Made by a program: the position numbers and the translations under genes. Positions 47,296 through 59,744 of a stretch of 64,000 bases of DNA are shown here, piece by piece. This DNA comes from Tragulus kanchil (lineage: Eukaryota > Chordata > Mammalia > Artiodactyla > Tragulidae), in assembly GCA_022376925.1 (NCBI GenBank), contig JAIOJX010000001.1:2451501-2515500 (forward strand), written 5' to 3'. Below the pieces are notes generated by a model. That model saw only the letters and a program-made list of their open reading frames with translations. It had not been told where the DNA came from and made no database searches. Positions within the stretch are counted from its first letter, which is position 1. Each line of letters starts with the position of its first letter.

Positions 47296-47610
47296 TATTT
47301 ATTTATTTATTTTGGGCGGGGGTCAGGTTGGGGAGGGAGGGGAGCGGGCGGGCCACTTCTATTGGTCTTTCATTTCTTTATTTTCATCCGTCTTTGTTCT
47401 TTGGCTCCTGTGGGCCTCCCATCGCGGTGGCGTCTGTCGTTGCAGAGCACCGGCTCTGGGCGCATGCGCTCCAGAGCTCCAGCTCGGTGATTGGACACAT
47501 GAGTCCAGCCGCTCCGCGGCACGTGGGATCTTCCCAGGCCAGGGCTCGAACCGGCGCCCCTTGCACTGCAAGGCGGTGTCCTTACCCACTGGACCACCAG
47601 GGGAAGCCCC
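47296..47610 (-). mobile_element. tRNA-derived SINE, family A with C-rich tail, inverted
   Basis: The reverse strand starts ggggcttcccctggtggtcc and contains 'gccgcggagcggctggactc', 'gaccaatagaagtggcc', the C-rich extension and (aaat)n. It is flanked by 'cagaataatgtttct' on both sides, a 15-base target-site duplication. Confidence 0.93.
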
Positions 47611-48169
47611 AGAATAATGTTTCTGAACATATTAAGATAAGTAGGGTTACAAAGTAAAGAAACTTTGTGGAAATACAGTTATCAAAATATTAAAAAGCAC
47701 AATTGTGATATTATAAAATATCAGTGCATCTTCATTGATGCATTAAATAATATGATTGAATGGTAGGTATAGTAATTACTGTAATTAGGAAGTAGTGACA
47801 AGTGTAAAGAATGTTTGGAGAGAGCTGCTGCCATGGAGACCTGATATAAAAATTCCAGATATTTCTCTTGGTGACAAAGTTGCAGGTACTGCTAGTATTC
47901 CTGTAGTTGGCGCCTGCACTAGTGAAAATAAAGAATATTCTTCCCACATCTAGTACCATAGAACTTCCTAAATTGTACTAGGTTGTGGGCTCTGAGTTTG
48001 GACACTGCATGCTGTATAAATGAATGAATGCATGAACAGGTGATAAAAGACTAGGAGTTCAGTAAATTATCCATGCTCCTCGAACAAGTGAGTGGCAGTC
48101 ACCCAGCTGCCTTCAGACATTCTCCTTCCTTTAAGAGCCGAGGAATTTCAGCAAGTGGCTTGGAACAAA
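47611..48169. other. Intergenic, AT-rich, unassigned
   Basis: No exon, RNA or clear repeat recognised. Confidence 0.45.
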
Positions 48170-49620
48170 ACAATGGGTATCTACATGTGACAGAATGTTG
48201 GACCCTCATCTTACACCATATAAAAAATAAATTCAAGGTTGATCAAAATCCCTAACATAAACACTAAAACTCTTAGAAAACATAGAGACATTTCATGAAA
48301 TCAGATATGGTAGTGATTTTTTGGGATATGATACTAAAAACACAGGCAACAAAAGGACAAGTAGATAAGTTGGATTGCATCAGAAATGAAAACTTCTGTG
48401 AAACAAAGAAATAACCAACAGAGTGAAAGGGCAGCCCATGGAGAAAATATTTGCAGATCACATACCTGATATGGGGTTACTCTCCAGAATATATAAAGAA
48501 CTTTTACAACTGAATAGTAACAAAACAAACAACCTAATTTAAAAATAGGCAAAGGACTTGGATAGAAATTTCTCCAAACAAAATATACAAATGGCAAATA
48601 AACACATGAAAAGATGCTGAACATTATTAGTCATTAGTGAAGTCACTCAGTTGTATCCAGGTCTTTGTGACCCATGGATGAGCCATGGAATTCTCCAGGC
48701 AAGAATGCTGGAGTGGGTAGCCTTTCCCTTCTCCAGGGGATCTTCCCCATCCAGGGATTGAAGCCAGGTCTTCCCACATTGTAGATGAATTCTTTACCGA
48801 CTGAGCCACCAGGGACGCCCAGGAATCCTGGAGTGGGTAGCTTATTCCTTCTCCAGGGAATCTTCCCAACCTGGGATTTGAACTAGGGTTTCCTGCATTG
48901 CAAGAGGATTCTTTCTCAGCTGAGCTACAAGGGAATCCCAATATTAGTCATTAGGGAAATACAAATCAAAACCACAATGAGATACCACCTCATATCCATT
49001 AGGATGGTAACTATTAAAAACCCCCAGAAAATAACGAGTGTTTGCAGAAATGTGGACAGCTATCATACTGATCCAACAATTTCTCTTTTGGATATATACC
49101 CCAAAGAATTGGAAGCAAGGTCTTAAAGAGACATTTGCACACATGTTCTTAGCAGAACTATTCATATGTAACCAAGAGGTGAAAGCAACACAAGCGTCCA
49201 CCAGTGAATAACTGGATAAACAAAATGTGATTCATAGATACAATGGAATAGTACTCAGTCTTAAAAGGATGGAAATTCTAACATCTGCTACAACATGGAT
49301 GAACTTTGAGGACATTACGCTTAGTGAAAGAAGCCAAGCACACAAGGACAAATACAATATAATTCCATTTCTATGAGGTCCATAGAGTAGTCAAGTTCAT
49401 AGAGACAGAAAAGTAGAATGCTATTTGTCCGGGCTGGGGGAGAGGCTGGGGACAGTGTTAAATGGGAACAGGATTTCAATTTTGCGAGACGAACAGAGTT
49501 CTGGAGGTGGACGGTGGTAATGGCTGATCAACAGTGTGGATGTGCTTCATACCACTGAACTGGACACTTAATAGTCAAGATAGCAAAGGTTATGTTATTT
49601 TTATTTTGCCACAATTGAAA
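48170..49620 (+). mobile_element. L1 3' half, split by a Bov-tA
   Basis: L1 ORF2 3' words appear in order ('gttggaccctcatcttacac', 'cctgatatggggttactctc', 'gaaatacaaatcaaaaccac', 'ggatatataccccaaagaat'), then the 3' end 'gttctggaggtggacggtgg'. A Bov-tA sits at 48,638-48,939. Confidence 0.85.
48638..48939 (-). mobile_element. Bov-tA/Bov-A2-type dimeric SINE, inverted, in L1
   Basis: Two BovA-like units ('ctggagtgggtagcctttcc' and 'ctggagtgggtagcttattc') each carry a tRNA-like head. The flanks 'tattagtcattag' on both sides are the target-site duplication. Confidence 0.9.
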
Positions 49621-51699
49621 ACATTGGAGGGAAAGGAGGAGGCAGGGGAAAAGGTGCCCATGAATCCTGGCAGGGGACCAACAAGAAATCCACAGCCTCT
49701 CTTCATTGTCCTGCAACCTGAGAATGAGTGAGCCAGTATTTGGCACAGACGACCTGTACAGATATCCCGTGCCTCATGGGATATCAGAGAGGGATGCCTG
49801 CTACAAGGAAGCCTTCGGAGGCTCTGAAGGATCTACCCATAGCTTGCAGCCGTCAGTTTTTCTCACTCTCAGCTCCTCAAGTCCTGAGACCCACCCAGCC
49901 TTATCAACTTGTTAACCAAACACCTGTGGGCAAGTGAAGCTGGGGAGGCATTGGCCCACAATCCCACGACTGAGTCATCAGAAGGGTGGAGTCCCTGCAC
50001 AGGTTTTCCTCACAAGCCACAGAAGCTCAAGGGCACAAAGGCAGAGTTCCAAAAGCATGGCAGGTGAGAGCTTTGCTTGAGGGGTGGAGGAGCCTTGGCT
50101 TCAGATTGTTAACAAGCGGGGAGAGTGGCAAGGTGTAAGGCTAGCAATGAGGCCAGCGCCCTCAGTGGGCAGGACACGTGAGCCAGGGAAAAGGGTCTGG
50201 ATTGTATTCTGAGGAAAGCAGGGAGCCACTGGAAGGTTTAAGCGGGAGAGAAATGTGATCTTATTTATTAGTTAAGATCTGTCTGATGACTGTAGACACA
50301 GCAAAAAAGACGCACGCTGTGGGCGTGGGGCGCTTGCACGGCCCTCCCGACTAGGGGCCGCTCAGAGACCCGAGGCCCCGGCTCGGGGGGCTTTCCCGGC
50401 ACCGGCTGAGACACAGCGGGGAGAGGCCCCAGCTGGCCGTCCTCAGTGAGGTGAGCTTGTTTTCCTGATTTGGAAGCGGGGGTCGGGGTCCAGCATCAGT
50501 TGCAAAGTAGTAACGGCAGGGAGGGCAGGGGTGCCCCGGTGGGCTTGGGGAGCTGAGTAGAAGCAGCTGAGAGGGCCCGCGGGGAGAGCGGAAGAGCCCC
50601 TCGGCGGCCAGCCTGCTGCAGGGCAGGGGCGTGGCCGCCAGGTGCCCTGGTGCAAGAGGCAATCAGGAGACTCAAAGTGGGGGGGTGGAAGGTGGGATAT
50701 AAATGTTGCCACTTTAAGGCCCTAAGCTGGCCTTGTCCTCAGGAAGAGGCTCCCTATTCTCAGGATGGTTACGTCACGTGTCTTCCCAGGTTCTCCTGCC
50801 AGAAACCTTGCTTCCTACCTCTAGCACTGGGCTCAACTCACAGTACAAATCATGTATTTCTAGGGATGCCATCTGCCAAGATTTGTGATTTTGATTTCTG
50901 GCCATCACTGTTACATTCTGCAGAATTATCCAGTGAAGAAAGGACTGCAAACTATCTACTGTACTTAGCAACCGACAGCGGAGGCTGAAGTTACATTCAT
51001 TCATCCATTTGTTTAACTAAACTGTATTGAAGATCTGCTACATTACACAGGAAGAATCATAAGAACAGGTAAGGAGACAGGCTTCAAATAAAGTAGAAAG
51101 TCCATGACTAAACCCTTGTCCCTTCTGCCCTCTACATTCTTAAAAGATGCTCTTGCAGCCATGAGACATACCAGTGGACTCATATAACCCAATTCACCTG
51201 ACTTTTTGTGAGCAGGCTTGCCTAGGTGGCAGAACCCTGGGAGATCATGGGCTCAAGCAGGCTGCGCCCGGAAGCAGGAAAGAGAGATATTCCTCTACCT
51301 ACTTCTGGTGGAAGTCAGGGTAAGGTATGAGGCAGTTTTGAGGATCAGGTCCCACAGACTGGCTTTCACAGGTCCATAACCTGCAAAGCATGCAGCAAGG
51401 TCTAGGGACATTGATTTAGGGCTTAGCACACTACATGATGACAGACAGGGGCTGTGGTCGCATGGCTTTTGCCAAGGGAGAAACCACTGCTCTCTGCCTT
51501 TCCGTTTCCATGTACTGTAATTATTGGTATATCTAGATTTCTTTCCATTATCCTATTTATTTTGTGCTTGCTCTTTCTATTTTTCTATTTTTTTTCTCAG
51601 TTCTTTGTTTTAAATTTTAATTCCTCCCCTTTTCCTACTAACTTGGAAGCTATACATTCTATTTTTTAGTGGTTTATTCTAAACATTTGGAAATTGAAA
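49621..51699. other. Intergenic, with a CpG-rich patch at 50,310-50,640
   Basis: No exon identified. 50,310-50,640 is GC- and CpG-rich in an otherwise average setting. The rest is unassigned single-copy sequence. Confidence 0.45.
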
Positions 51700-52930
51700 T
51701 AAGCAACAATGTAATTTAAAATAGCTTTAAAATATGAAATGTTAGAGGCAAATACCCCCAAAATATGTAGAAGACGTATACCCTGAACACTGCAAAACAT
51801 TGTAGATATAAGCTGATTAATTAATGTACATATAGATATCTAAATATCTTTTTTTTGGCCACAGCAGCGGTCCCTCCCACACCCCCTGCAGTTTTAACCA
51901 CTGGACCACCAGGGAAGTCCAGGTAGATGTCTTGTTCAACCATTAGAATGCTCAATATTGTTAGTATACAAATTCTTTCCAAATTCTTTGCTAGCTTAAT
52001 ACAATTCCCAACTAAAAACCAGAAAACTTTAAAAATAGAAATTGGCAGTATGATTCATATGGAGTTGGATAGAACCTACATGGTTAAAAAACTGTAAAAG
52101 AAGGAACAAAGATGGAGGAAATTACACTTTTTGATTTTAAGGCTTATTATAAAGTGAAGATAATTAGTACAGTGTGATATTGGCATAATGATAGAATTAT
52201 ATCAGTGGAACAGAATAAAGAATATAGAAAGAAACTCAAACATATGTATATATACAGACTGTTGATTTTAACAAATGCAAAAGAAGAAAATAAGGAAGAA
52301 ATCTTTTTAAAGTTGAGTTTGGGAGCGTCCCTTCTGCCCCAATGTTTAAGATTCTGTGCTTGTACTGCAGGGGGCATGGATTTCATTCCTGGTCGGGGAA
52401 GTAAGTCCTACATGATGCAGGGCATGGCCAAACTAAGATGAAGGAAAAAAACTGAGTCGGGAACAATTGGATATCTGTATGCAAAAAATAATTTTTAATC
52501 CATATCACAAACTGTATAAAAGAACAACTCTAAATGGATCAAAGAAACTAAAACTGAAAAAAAGGAACCAAAATTAAATCTATAAATACAAAATGGGCAG
52601 AAGATTTAGACATTTTTTAAAAAAGATGAACTGATGACAGATATTCACATGAGTGGAAGCTCATATATACTAGTTATTAAAGAAATGCGAGTTAGAACTA
52701 CAGTTATATATTACTACAAAGTTATTAGAATGTCTATAACTCGGAAGACTGACCATACCCAGTGTTGGTTAGGATGTGGAACACTGAGCTCTCGTTATAC
52801 ACCTGGCATAAATGTAAAATGGTATAGTCATTTTCAAAAACAGTTTGGCAGTTTCTTAAAATGTTAGACATTCACCTATCATGCGATTTTGGTACCCTAC
52901 TCCTAGAAAATTATATAACTTTAAAACATG
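51700..52930 (+). mobile_element. Old, AT-rich L1 fragments with two CHR-2-like SINEs
   Basis: L1 ORF2-like text ('gaggaaattacactttttga', 'gtgatattggcataatgata', 'aaagaaatgcgagttagaac') is strongly decayed. CHR-2-like SINE pieces lie at 51,850-51,921 (minus, 'accactggaccaccagggaa') and 52,325-52,438 (plus, 'tactgcagggggcatggatt'). Confidence 0.65.
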
Positions 52931-53656
52931 GAAACTATTTATGTCTCCTACCCTTTTCTTCGTTTTATTTTTTTGGTATTGAGCTCAATGACCTGTTTAT
53001 TTTGACGGTTAATCTTTTGTCCATTGGTTCATTTGCAAATATTTTTTTGCATTCTGAGGGTTGTCTTTTCATCTTGTCTATGGTTTCCTTTGCTGTGCAA
53101 AAAGCTTCTAGGTTTAATTAGATCCCATTTATTTATTTTTGATTCTATTTTTATTACTTTAGGAGGTGGATCAAAAAAGATCTTGCTGTGATTTATGTTA
53201 GAGTGTTCTGCCTATGCTTTTCTCTAGAAATTTTATAGTATCCAGTCTTAGGTCTTTAATCCATTTTGAGTTTATTTTTGTGTATGGTGTTAGAGAATGT
53301 TCTAATTTCATTCTTTTACATGTAGCTGTTTTCCCAGCACCACTTATTAAATAGGCTGCCTCTTCTCCACTGTATATTCTTGCCTCCTTTATCATAGACT
53401 AGGTTACCATGTGTATATGAACTTATCTCTGGATTTTCTATCCTGCATCACTGATCCATATTTCTGGTTTTGTGCCAGTACCATACTGTCTTGATTACTA
53501 TAGCTTTGTAGTATAGTCTGAAGTCAGGGAGCCTGATTTCTCCAGCTCTGCTTTTCTTTTTCAAAATAACTTTGGCTATTTGGGGTGTTTCGTGCTTCCA
53601 TACAAATTGTAAAATTTTTGTCCTACTTCTGTGAAAAATGCTATTGCGACTTTGAT
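52931..53656 (-). mobile_element. Inverted 5' part of a twin-primed L1
   Basis: The reverse strand gives '[20 protein letters not shown]'-type text, then '[20 protein letters not shown]', '[20 protein letters not shown]' and further on '[20 protein letters not shown]', all L1 ORF2. It joins directly to sense-strand L1 at about 53,656. Confidence 0.85.
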
Positions 53657-54720
53657 AGGGATGCAAATCAAAACTACAATGAGGTATCACATCAGTCAGA
53701 ATGGCCATTATCAAAAAATCTACAAACAGTAAATGCTAGAGAGAGTGTGGAGAAAAGGGAACCCTCCTACATTGTTGGTGGGAATGTAAATTGGTATAGT
53801 CACTATAAAGAACACTATGGAGGCTTCTTATAAAACTAAAAATAGAGCTACCACATAATCCAGCAATCCCACTTCTGGGCATATATCCAGAAGAAGCCAT
53901 AATCAAAAAGATACATGCACCCCAGTGTTCTTAGCAACACTATTTACCATAGCCTGGACATCAAAGCAGCCTAATTATCCATTGGCAGATGAGTGATAAA
54001 GAAAATGTGGTACATATATACAATGGAATGTTACTCAGCCATAAAAAGAATGAATTAATGCCATTTGCACTGACATGATCAGACTTAGAGATTGTTATAC
54101 TGATTGAGGTTAGAGGAAAACAAATGTATGATATCACTTAGATGCAGGGTTTCCCATTGACTCAGTTGGTAAAGAGTCCACCTGCCAATGCAAGTGATGT
54201 GAGAGATGTGGGTTTGATAACTGGGTCAGGAAGTCCCCCTGGAGTAGGCAATAGCAACCCACTCCAGTATTCTTGCCTGGAAAATTCCATGGACAGAAGA
54301 GCCTGGCAGGCTACAGTCCATGGTGTCACAAAGAGTTGGACACAACTGAGTGCATGCACACACACACACACACACGCACACACACCACTTAGATGTAGGA
54401 TCAAAAAATGGTACAAATAGAGTCACAAATGTAGAAAACAAACTTATGGTTGCCAAAGGAGAAGGTAGGTGGAGGGATAAATTGAGAAATTGGGATTGAC
54501 GTTTAGCAACACTATTATATATAAGATAGATAATTCATAAGAGCCTGCTGTATTGCACAAGCATCTCTACTCTGTACTCTGTAATGTCCTATATGGGAGA
54601 AGAATCTAAAACAGAGGGGATATATGTATATGTATAACTGATTCGCTTTGCTTTATGGCAGAAAATAACACAACACAATTGTAAATCAACTATATGCCAA
54701 TACAAATTAATTTTAAAAAA
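53657..54720 (+). mobile_element. Sense 3' part of the same L1, split by a Bov-tA
   Basis: It begins 'atgcaaatcaaaactacaat', then 'ccctcctacattgttggtgg', 'cagcaatcccacttctgggc', and ends 'ctatatgccaatacaaatta'. The Bov-tA at 54,144-54,353 is flanked by 'cacttagatg' on both sides, with a (ca)n run at its end. Confidence 0.85.
54144..54385 (+). mobile_element. Bov-tA SINE with (CA)n tail, in L1
   Basis: It has the head cagggtttcccattgactca and BovA core words, ending 'ttggacacaactgagtgcat' followed by (ca)n. The target-site duplication is 'cacttagatg'. Confidence 0.9.
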
Positions 54721-55700
54721 GGACAAGAAAGGAAAAATTCTGTAAATCAACTATATTTCGATAAAAAAATTGAGGGTAACCCACTACAAAAACAAGAATC
54801 TTCTGCATAATGAAGGAAATCATCATTAAAGTGAAAAGACAACCTATCAAGTGGGAGAAGATTTTTGCAAAAGACATATCTAAAATATATAAATAACTCA
54901 TGTAACTCAACAGCAACAAAAAACAACCTGATTTAAAAATCAGACAATCTGAATAGACATTATTCCAAAGATGACAAACATGCAGATGGTGACTGGCACA
55001 TGAAAACTGTGCAACATCACTAATTATCAGGGAAATGCAACTCAAAACCACAATGAGACACCAGTTTGTATCTGTTAGAATGGCTATTATCAAAAAGAAA
55101 AGGAATAACAAACACCAGAGAGGAAGTAAAGAAAACGAAACCTTTTCACACTGTTGGTGGGAATGTAAATTGGTGCACCCACCATGGAAGATAGTATGGA
55201 GAACCCTTTAAAAATTAAGAATAGAATTACCACATGGCTCAGCTATTTCACTTTGGGTATTTATCCAAAGAACATGAAGACACTAACTTGAAAATATGTA
55301 TGCACTCATATGTTCATCACAGCATTATTTATAAGAACCAAGACATGAAAACAACCTAAGTTTTCATCCATGGATGAATGGATAAAAAGGATGTGATAAC
55401 ATGGCTGGACCTTGAGGATATTATGCTAATAAGTCAGAAAGAGAAAGAGAAATACTACAGGATTTCATTCACACCTAAAATCTAAACAAGCCAAAACCAA
55501 TGGACAAACAAAATAAAACAAATGCACAGGTACACAGAAAAAATTATCAGAGGGGGAAGGGAATTGGAGATGGGTGAAGTGGATGAAGGGGGTCAACTAT
55601 AAGGGATTACTGGTAATTAGATTTGTGTTGATTACTCTATACTGTATATAAATGTTGAACTATAGTGCTATATATCTGAAATTTATAAAATAAAAAATCA
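54721..55700 (+). mobile_element. Another L1 3' half
   Basis: 'gaaatgcaactcaaaaccac', 'cacactgttggtgggaatgt', 'gctatttcactttgggtatt' and the 3' end 'gaactatagtgctatatatc' are in order. Decayed. Confidence 0.8.
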
Positions 55701-56035
55701 TATTCTCAGTAGGAAAAAATCCTAACTTTTGGAAAGAATAAAGATAAAAGATTTGGTGAGAAAGGAAGTGTTTACTCATTGGTATTACTCAGAAATGAGA
55801 ATTATGGTGTTGATAAAATAAGAACTTCTTTTTCAAATAGACTATTTTCAGAACAGTTTTAGGTTCACAGCAACACTGAGTGGAAAGTTCAGAGAGTTCC
55901 CACATACCCTTTGCCCCACACATGCACAAGCTCCCACACATAATTCATATCCCACACTGCGTAGTACATTTGTTACAATTAACTAATAACTTTCCCAAAC
56001 AGAAAGCACCAGACCCAAATGGAGTTAGAAATTTA
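55701..56035. other. Old repeat-like sequence
   Basis: 'gaacagttttaggttcacag' followed by 'gagttcccacataccctttg' resembles an old L1-associated repeat. The family is not certain. Confidence 0.4.
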
Positions 56036-57470
56036 AAACACAATACCATTTAATGACTGAGATAACTACGATGATGTGGTCAGTCACCTACAGCCACAAA
56101 TCAAAGAGTATGAAGTTAAGTGGGTCTGTGAACAAAGCTGGGGGAGGGAATGGAATTCCAGCTGAGCTCTTTCAAATCCTGAAAGATGATGCTGTTAAAG
56201 TGCTACACTCAATATGCCAGCAAATTTATAAACCTAAGTAGTGGCCACAGGACTGAAAAAGGTCATTTTTCATTCCAATCCCAAAGAAAGGCATTGCCAA
56301 AAAATGTTAAAACTACTGTATAGTTGCACTCATTTCACATGCTAGCAAGATAGTACTTAAAACCCTTCAAACTAGGCTTCAATAGTATGTGAACTGAGAA
56401 TTTCCAGATGTACAAGCTAGATTTAGAAAATTCAGAGGAACCTGAGATCAAATTGTCAACATCCATTGGATCACAGAAAGAGCAAGGGAATTCAAAGAAA
56501 ACACACACACTCACACACATCTACTTCTGCTTCTTTGACTAAGCTAAAGACTTTGATTGTGTGGATCACAACAAATTGTGGAAAATTCTTGAAGTGATGG
56601 GAATACTAGACCACCTTATCTACCTCCTGAGAAACCTCTATGTGGGTCAAGAAACAATAGTTACAACTGGACATGGAACAACAGACTGGTTGCAAATTGG
56701 GAAAGGAGCACGTCAAGGCTGTATATTGTACACTTATTTTGTACCTTATTTAACTTAAATGAAGAGTACATCATATGAAATGCTGGGCTGGAAGACTCAC
56801 AAGATGGAATTAAGATGGCTGGGAGAGGGCTTCCCTGGTGGTCCAGTGCGTAAGAACACCGCCTTGCAGTGCAAGGGGTGCTGGTTCGATTCCTGGCCTG
56901 GGAAGATCCCACGTGCTGTGGAGTGGCTGGACCGATGTGTCCAACTACCGAGCCAGAGCTCTGGAGTGCATGCGCCCAGAGCCAGTGCTCTGCGGCAAGA
57001 GGGGCCGCTGTGATGGGGGGCCGACACAGGCCAAAGAACAAAGGATGGATTGAAACTAGATGAATGAAAGACCAATAGAAGTAGCCAAAAGGGAAAAAAA
57101 GAGAAAGATTGCTGGGAGAAATATCAATAACCTCAGATATACAGATGATACCACCCTTATGGCAGAAAGTGAAGAGGAACTAAAGAGTTTCTTGATGAAG
57201 GTGAAAAAGGAGAGTGAAAAAGCTGGTCTAAAACTCAACATTCAAAAAACAAAAATCATGGCATCCTGGCCCATCACTTCATGGCAAATAGATGGGCAAA
57301 CAATGGAAACAGTGACAGACTTTATTTTCTTGGGCTCCAAAATCACTGTGGATGGTAACTGCATCCATGAAATTAAAAGATACTTGCTCCTTGGAAGAAA
57401 AGCTATGGTAAACCTAGACAGCATATTCAAAAGCAGAGACATCACTTTGTCAACAAATGTCCAGATAGTC
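56036..57470 (+). mobile_element. BovB LINE fragment, split by a SINE
   Basis: The translation shows BovB reverse-transcriptase pieces in order: 'GIPAELFQILKDDAVKVLHS', 'DHNKLWKILEVMGILDHLIY', 'GARQGC', then after the SINE 'NINNLRYTDDTTLMAES' and 'VTDFIFLGSKITVDGNCIHE'. The catalytic box reads YTDD in place of YADD, and frames are broken, so it is inactive. Confidence 0.93.
56827..57105 (+). mobile_element. tRNA-derived SINE, family A, inserted in BovB
   Basis: It has the head gggcttccctggtggtcc and ends 'gaccaatagaagtagccaaa'. The flanks 'agatggctgggagag' and 'agattgctgggagaa' are a target-site duplication with two changes. Confidence 0.92.
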
Positions 57471-57663
57471 GAGTGAAAGTGAAAGTCACTCAGTCACGTC
57501 CAACTCTTTGGGACCCATGGATGAGTCATGGAATTCTCTAGGCAAGAATACTGGAGTGGGTCGCCTTTCCCTCCTCCAGGGGATCTTCCCCACCCAGGGA
57601 CGGAACCCAGGTCTCCCGCATCGCAGGCGGATTCTTTATCAGTTGAGCTACAAGGGACTCTCC
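57471..57663 (-). mobile_element. Bov-tA SINE, inverted (tail end repeated at 58,781-58,822)
   Basis: 'gtgaaagtgaaagtcactca' is followed by 'ctggagtgggtcgcctttcc' and 'agttgagctacaagggactc', the reverse of Bov-tA. Directly adjoins the BovB. Confidence 0.9.
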
Positions 57664-57792
57664 CACATAGTCAAAGCTATGGGTTTCCAGTAGGTTTATA
57701 ACTGATAAAGGATTCTTATCCAAAATATACACACAGAACTCTTAAGACTCAACAACAAGAAAATGCACAACCTGATTAAGAAATCGCTTAAA

Positions 57793-58032
57793 GGGCTTCC
57801 CTGGTAGTCCAGTGTGTGGAGAGTCTGCCTTGCAGTGCAAGGGGCAGTGGTTTGATCCCTGGCCCCGGAGGATCCTATGCACTGCAGAGTGGCTAGACTG
57901 GTGTGTCCAGTTGCGAGCCAGCACTCTGCAGCGAGAGAGGCCACTGCAGTGGGAGCCCCACACAGGCCAAAGAATAAAGATGGATGAAAATAAATAAATA
58001 AAAACAATAAAAGAGGCCAATATTTAAAAAAA
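57793..58032 (+). mobile_element. tRNA-derived SINE, family A (second copy 58,932-59,171)
   Basis: It has the head gggcttccctggtagtcc and ends 'aacaataaaagaggcc'. The flanks 'gaaatcgcttaaa' and 'gaaatggcttaaa' give the target-site duplication inside an L1. Confidence 0.9.
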
Positions 58033-58604
58033 GAGAAATGGCTTAAAGATCTGAACAGATAACTCAGCAATGAAGAGTTACAGATGGAAAATAAACATAT
58101 AAAAAGATGCTCTACCTCATATGTCACCAGAGAAATACAAATTAAAACTACAATGAGATACCACTGTATACCAGTAGAAAGGACAAATTCTGAAACACTG
58201 ACAACATCAACTGCTGGTGAGAATATGGACCGACAGGAGCTCTCATGCATTGCTAGAGGGAATGCAAGATGGTACAATCACTTTGGAAGACAGTTTGGAA
58301 GCTTCTTACAAAACTAAACTCTTAATCATACAATCCAGCAATCACATTCCACACCTCCTCCTGCCCTCAATCTTTCCCAGCATCAGGGTCTTTTCCAATA
58401 ATTTGGCTCTTTGTATCAGGTGGCCAAAGTATTGGAGCTTCCAGATAATAGAACACCACAATTCAGTGCTGAAAAGAATTGAGCCATTGAGCCATGAAAA
58501 GACAAAGGAATTTTTAGTGCCCATTACTGAGTGAAAGAAGCCAATTTGAAAGGGCTACATACTATATGGTTCCAACTATATGACATTTTATTTTATTTTA
58601 TTTT
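58033..58604 (+). mobile_element. L1 fragment with a small BovB piece inside (second copy 59,172-59,744)
   Basis: L1 words 'gagaaatacaaattaaaact' and 'ctctcatgcattgctagagg' are followed at 58,345-58,443 by an inverted BovB 3' piece ('tctttgtatcaggtggccaa'), then L1-like text again. Confidence 0.65.
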
Positions 58605-59744
58605 ATTTAAAGATTTATTTATTTATTTTGGGGGGGGGTGGGGGGGGGGAGGGAGGGGAGCGGGCAGGTCACTTCCATTGGTCTTTCATTTCTTTATTTG
58701 CATCCGTCTTTGTTCTTTGGCTCCTGTGGGCCTCCCATCGCAGTGGTCTCTGTTGTTGCAGAGTGCCGGCTCTGGGCAAACAGGCGGATTCTTTATCAGT
58801 TGAGCTACAAGGGACTCTCCCACATAGTCAAAGCTATGGGTTTCCAGTAGGTTAACAAAACAAATATACACACAGAACTCTTAAGACTCAACAACAAGAA
58901 AATGCACAACCTGATTAAGAAATCGCTTAAAGGGCTTCCCTGGTAGTCCAGTGTGTGGAGAGTCTGCCTTGCAGTGCAAGGGGCAGTGGTTTGATCCCTG
59001 GCCCCGGAGGATCCTATGCACTGCAGAGTGGCTAGACTGGTGTGTCCAGTTGCGAGCCAGCACTCTGCAGCGAGAGAGGCCACTGCAGTGGGAGCCCCAC
59101 ACAGGCCAAAGAATAAAGATGGATGAAAATAAATAAATAAAAACAATAAAAGAGGCCAATATTTAAAAAAAGAGAAATGGCTTAAAGATCTGAACAGATA
59201 ACTCAGCAATGAAGAGTTACAGATGGAAAATAAACATATAAAAAGATGCTCTACCTCATATGTCACCAGAGAAATACAAATTAAAACTACAATGAGATAC
59301 CACTGTATACCAGTAGAAAGGACAAATTCTGAAACACTGACAACATCAACTGCTGGTGAGAATATGGACCGACAGGAGCTCTCATGCATTGCTAGAGGGA
59401 ATGCAAGATGGTACAATCACTTTGGAAGACAGTTTGGAAGCTTCTTACAAAACTAAACTCTTAATCATACAATCCAGCAATCACATTCCACACCTCCTCC
59501 TGCCCTCAATCTTTCCCAGCATCAGGGTCTTTTCCAATAATTTGGCTCTTTGTATCAGGTGGCCAAAGTATTGGAGCTTCCAGATAATAGAACACCACAA
59601 TTCAGTGCTGAAAAGAATTGAGCCATTGAGCCATGAAAAGACAAAGGAATTTTTAGTGCCCATTACTGAGTGAAAGAAGCCAATTTGAAAGGGCTACATA
59701 CTATATGGTTCCAACTATATGACATTTTATTTTATTTTATTTTA

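Noticed and set aside
57696..59416. Long open frames of 193 and 203 codons on the minus strand
   Set aside because: They read through L1, SINE and Bov-tA sequence in reverse; the text switches between repeat families and has no protein-family match.
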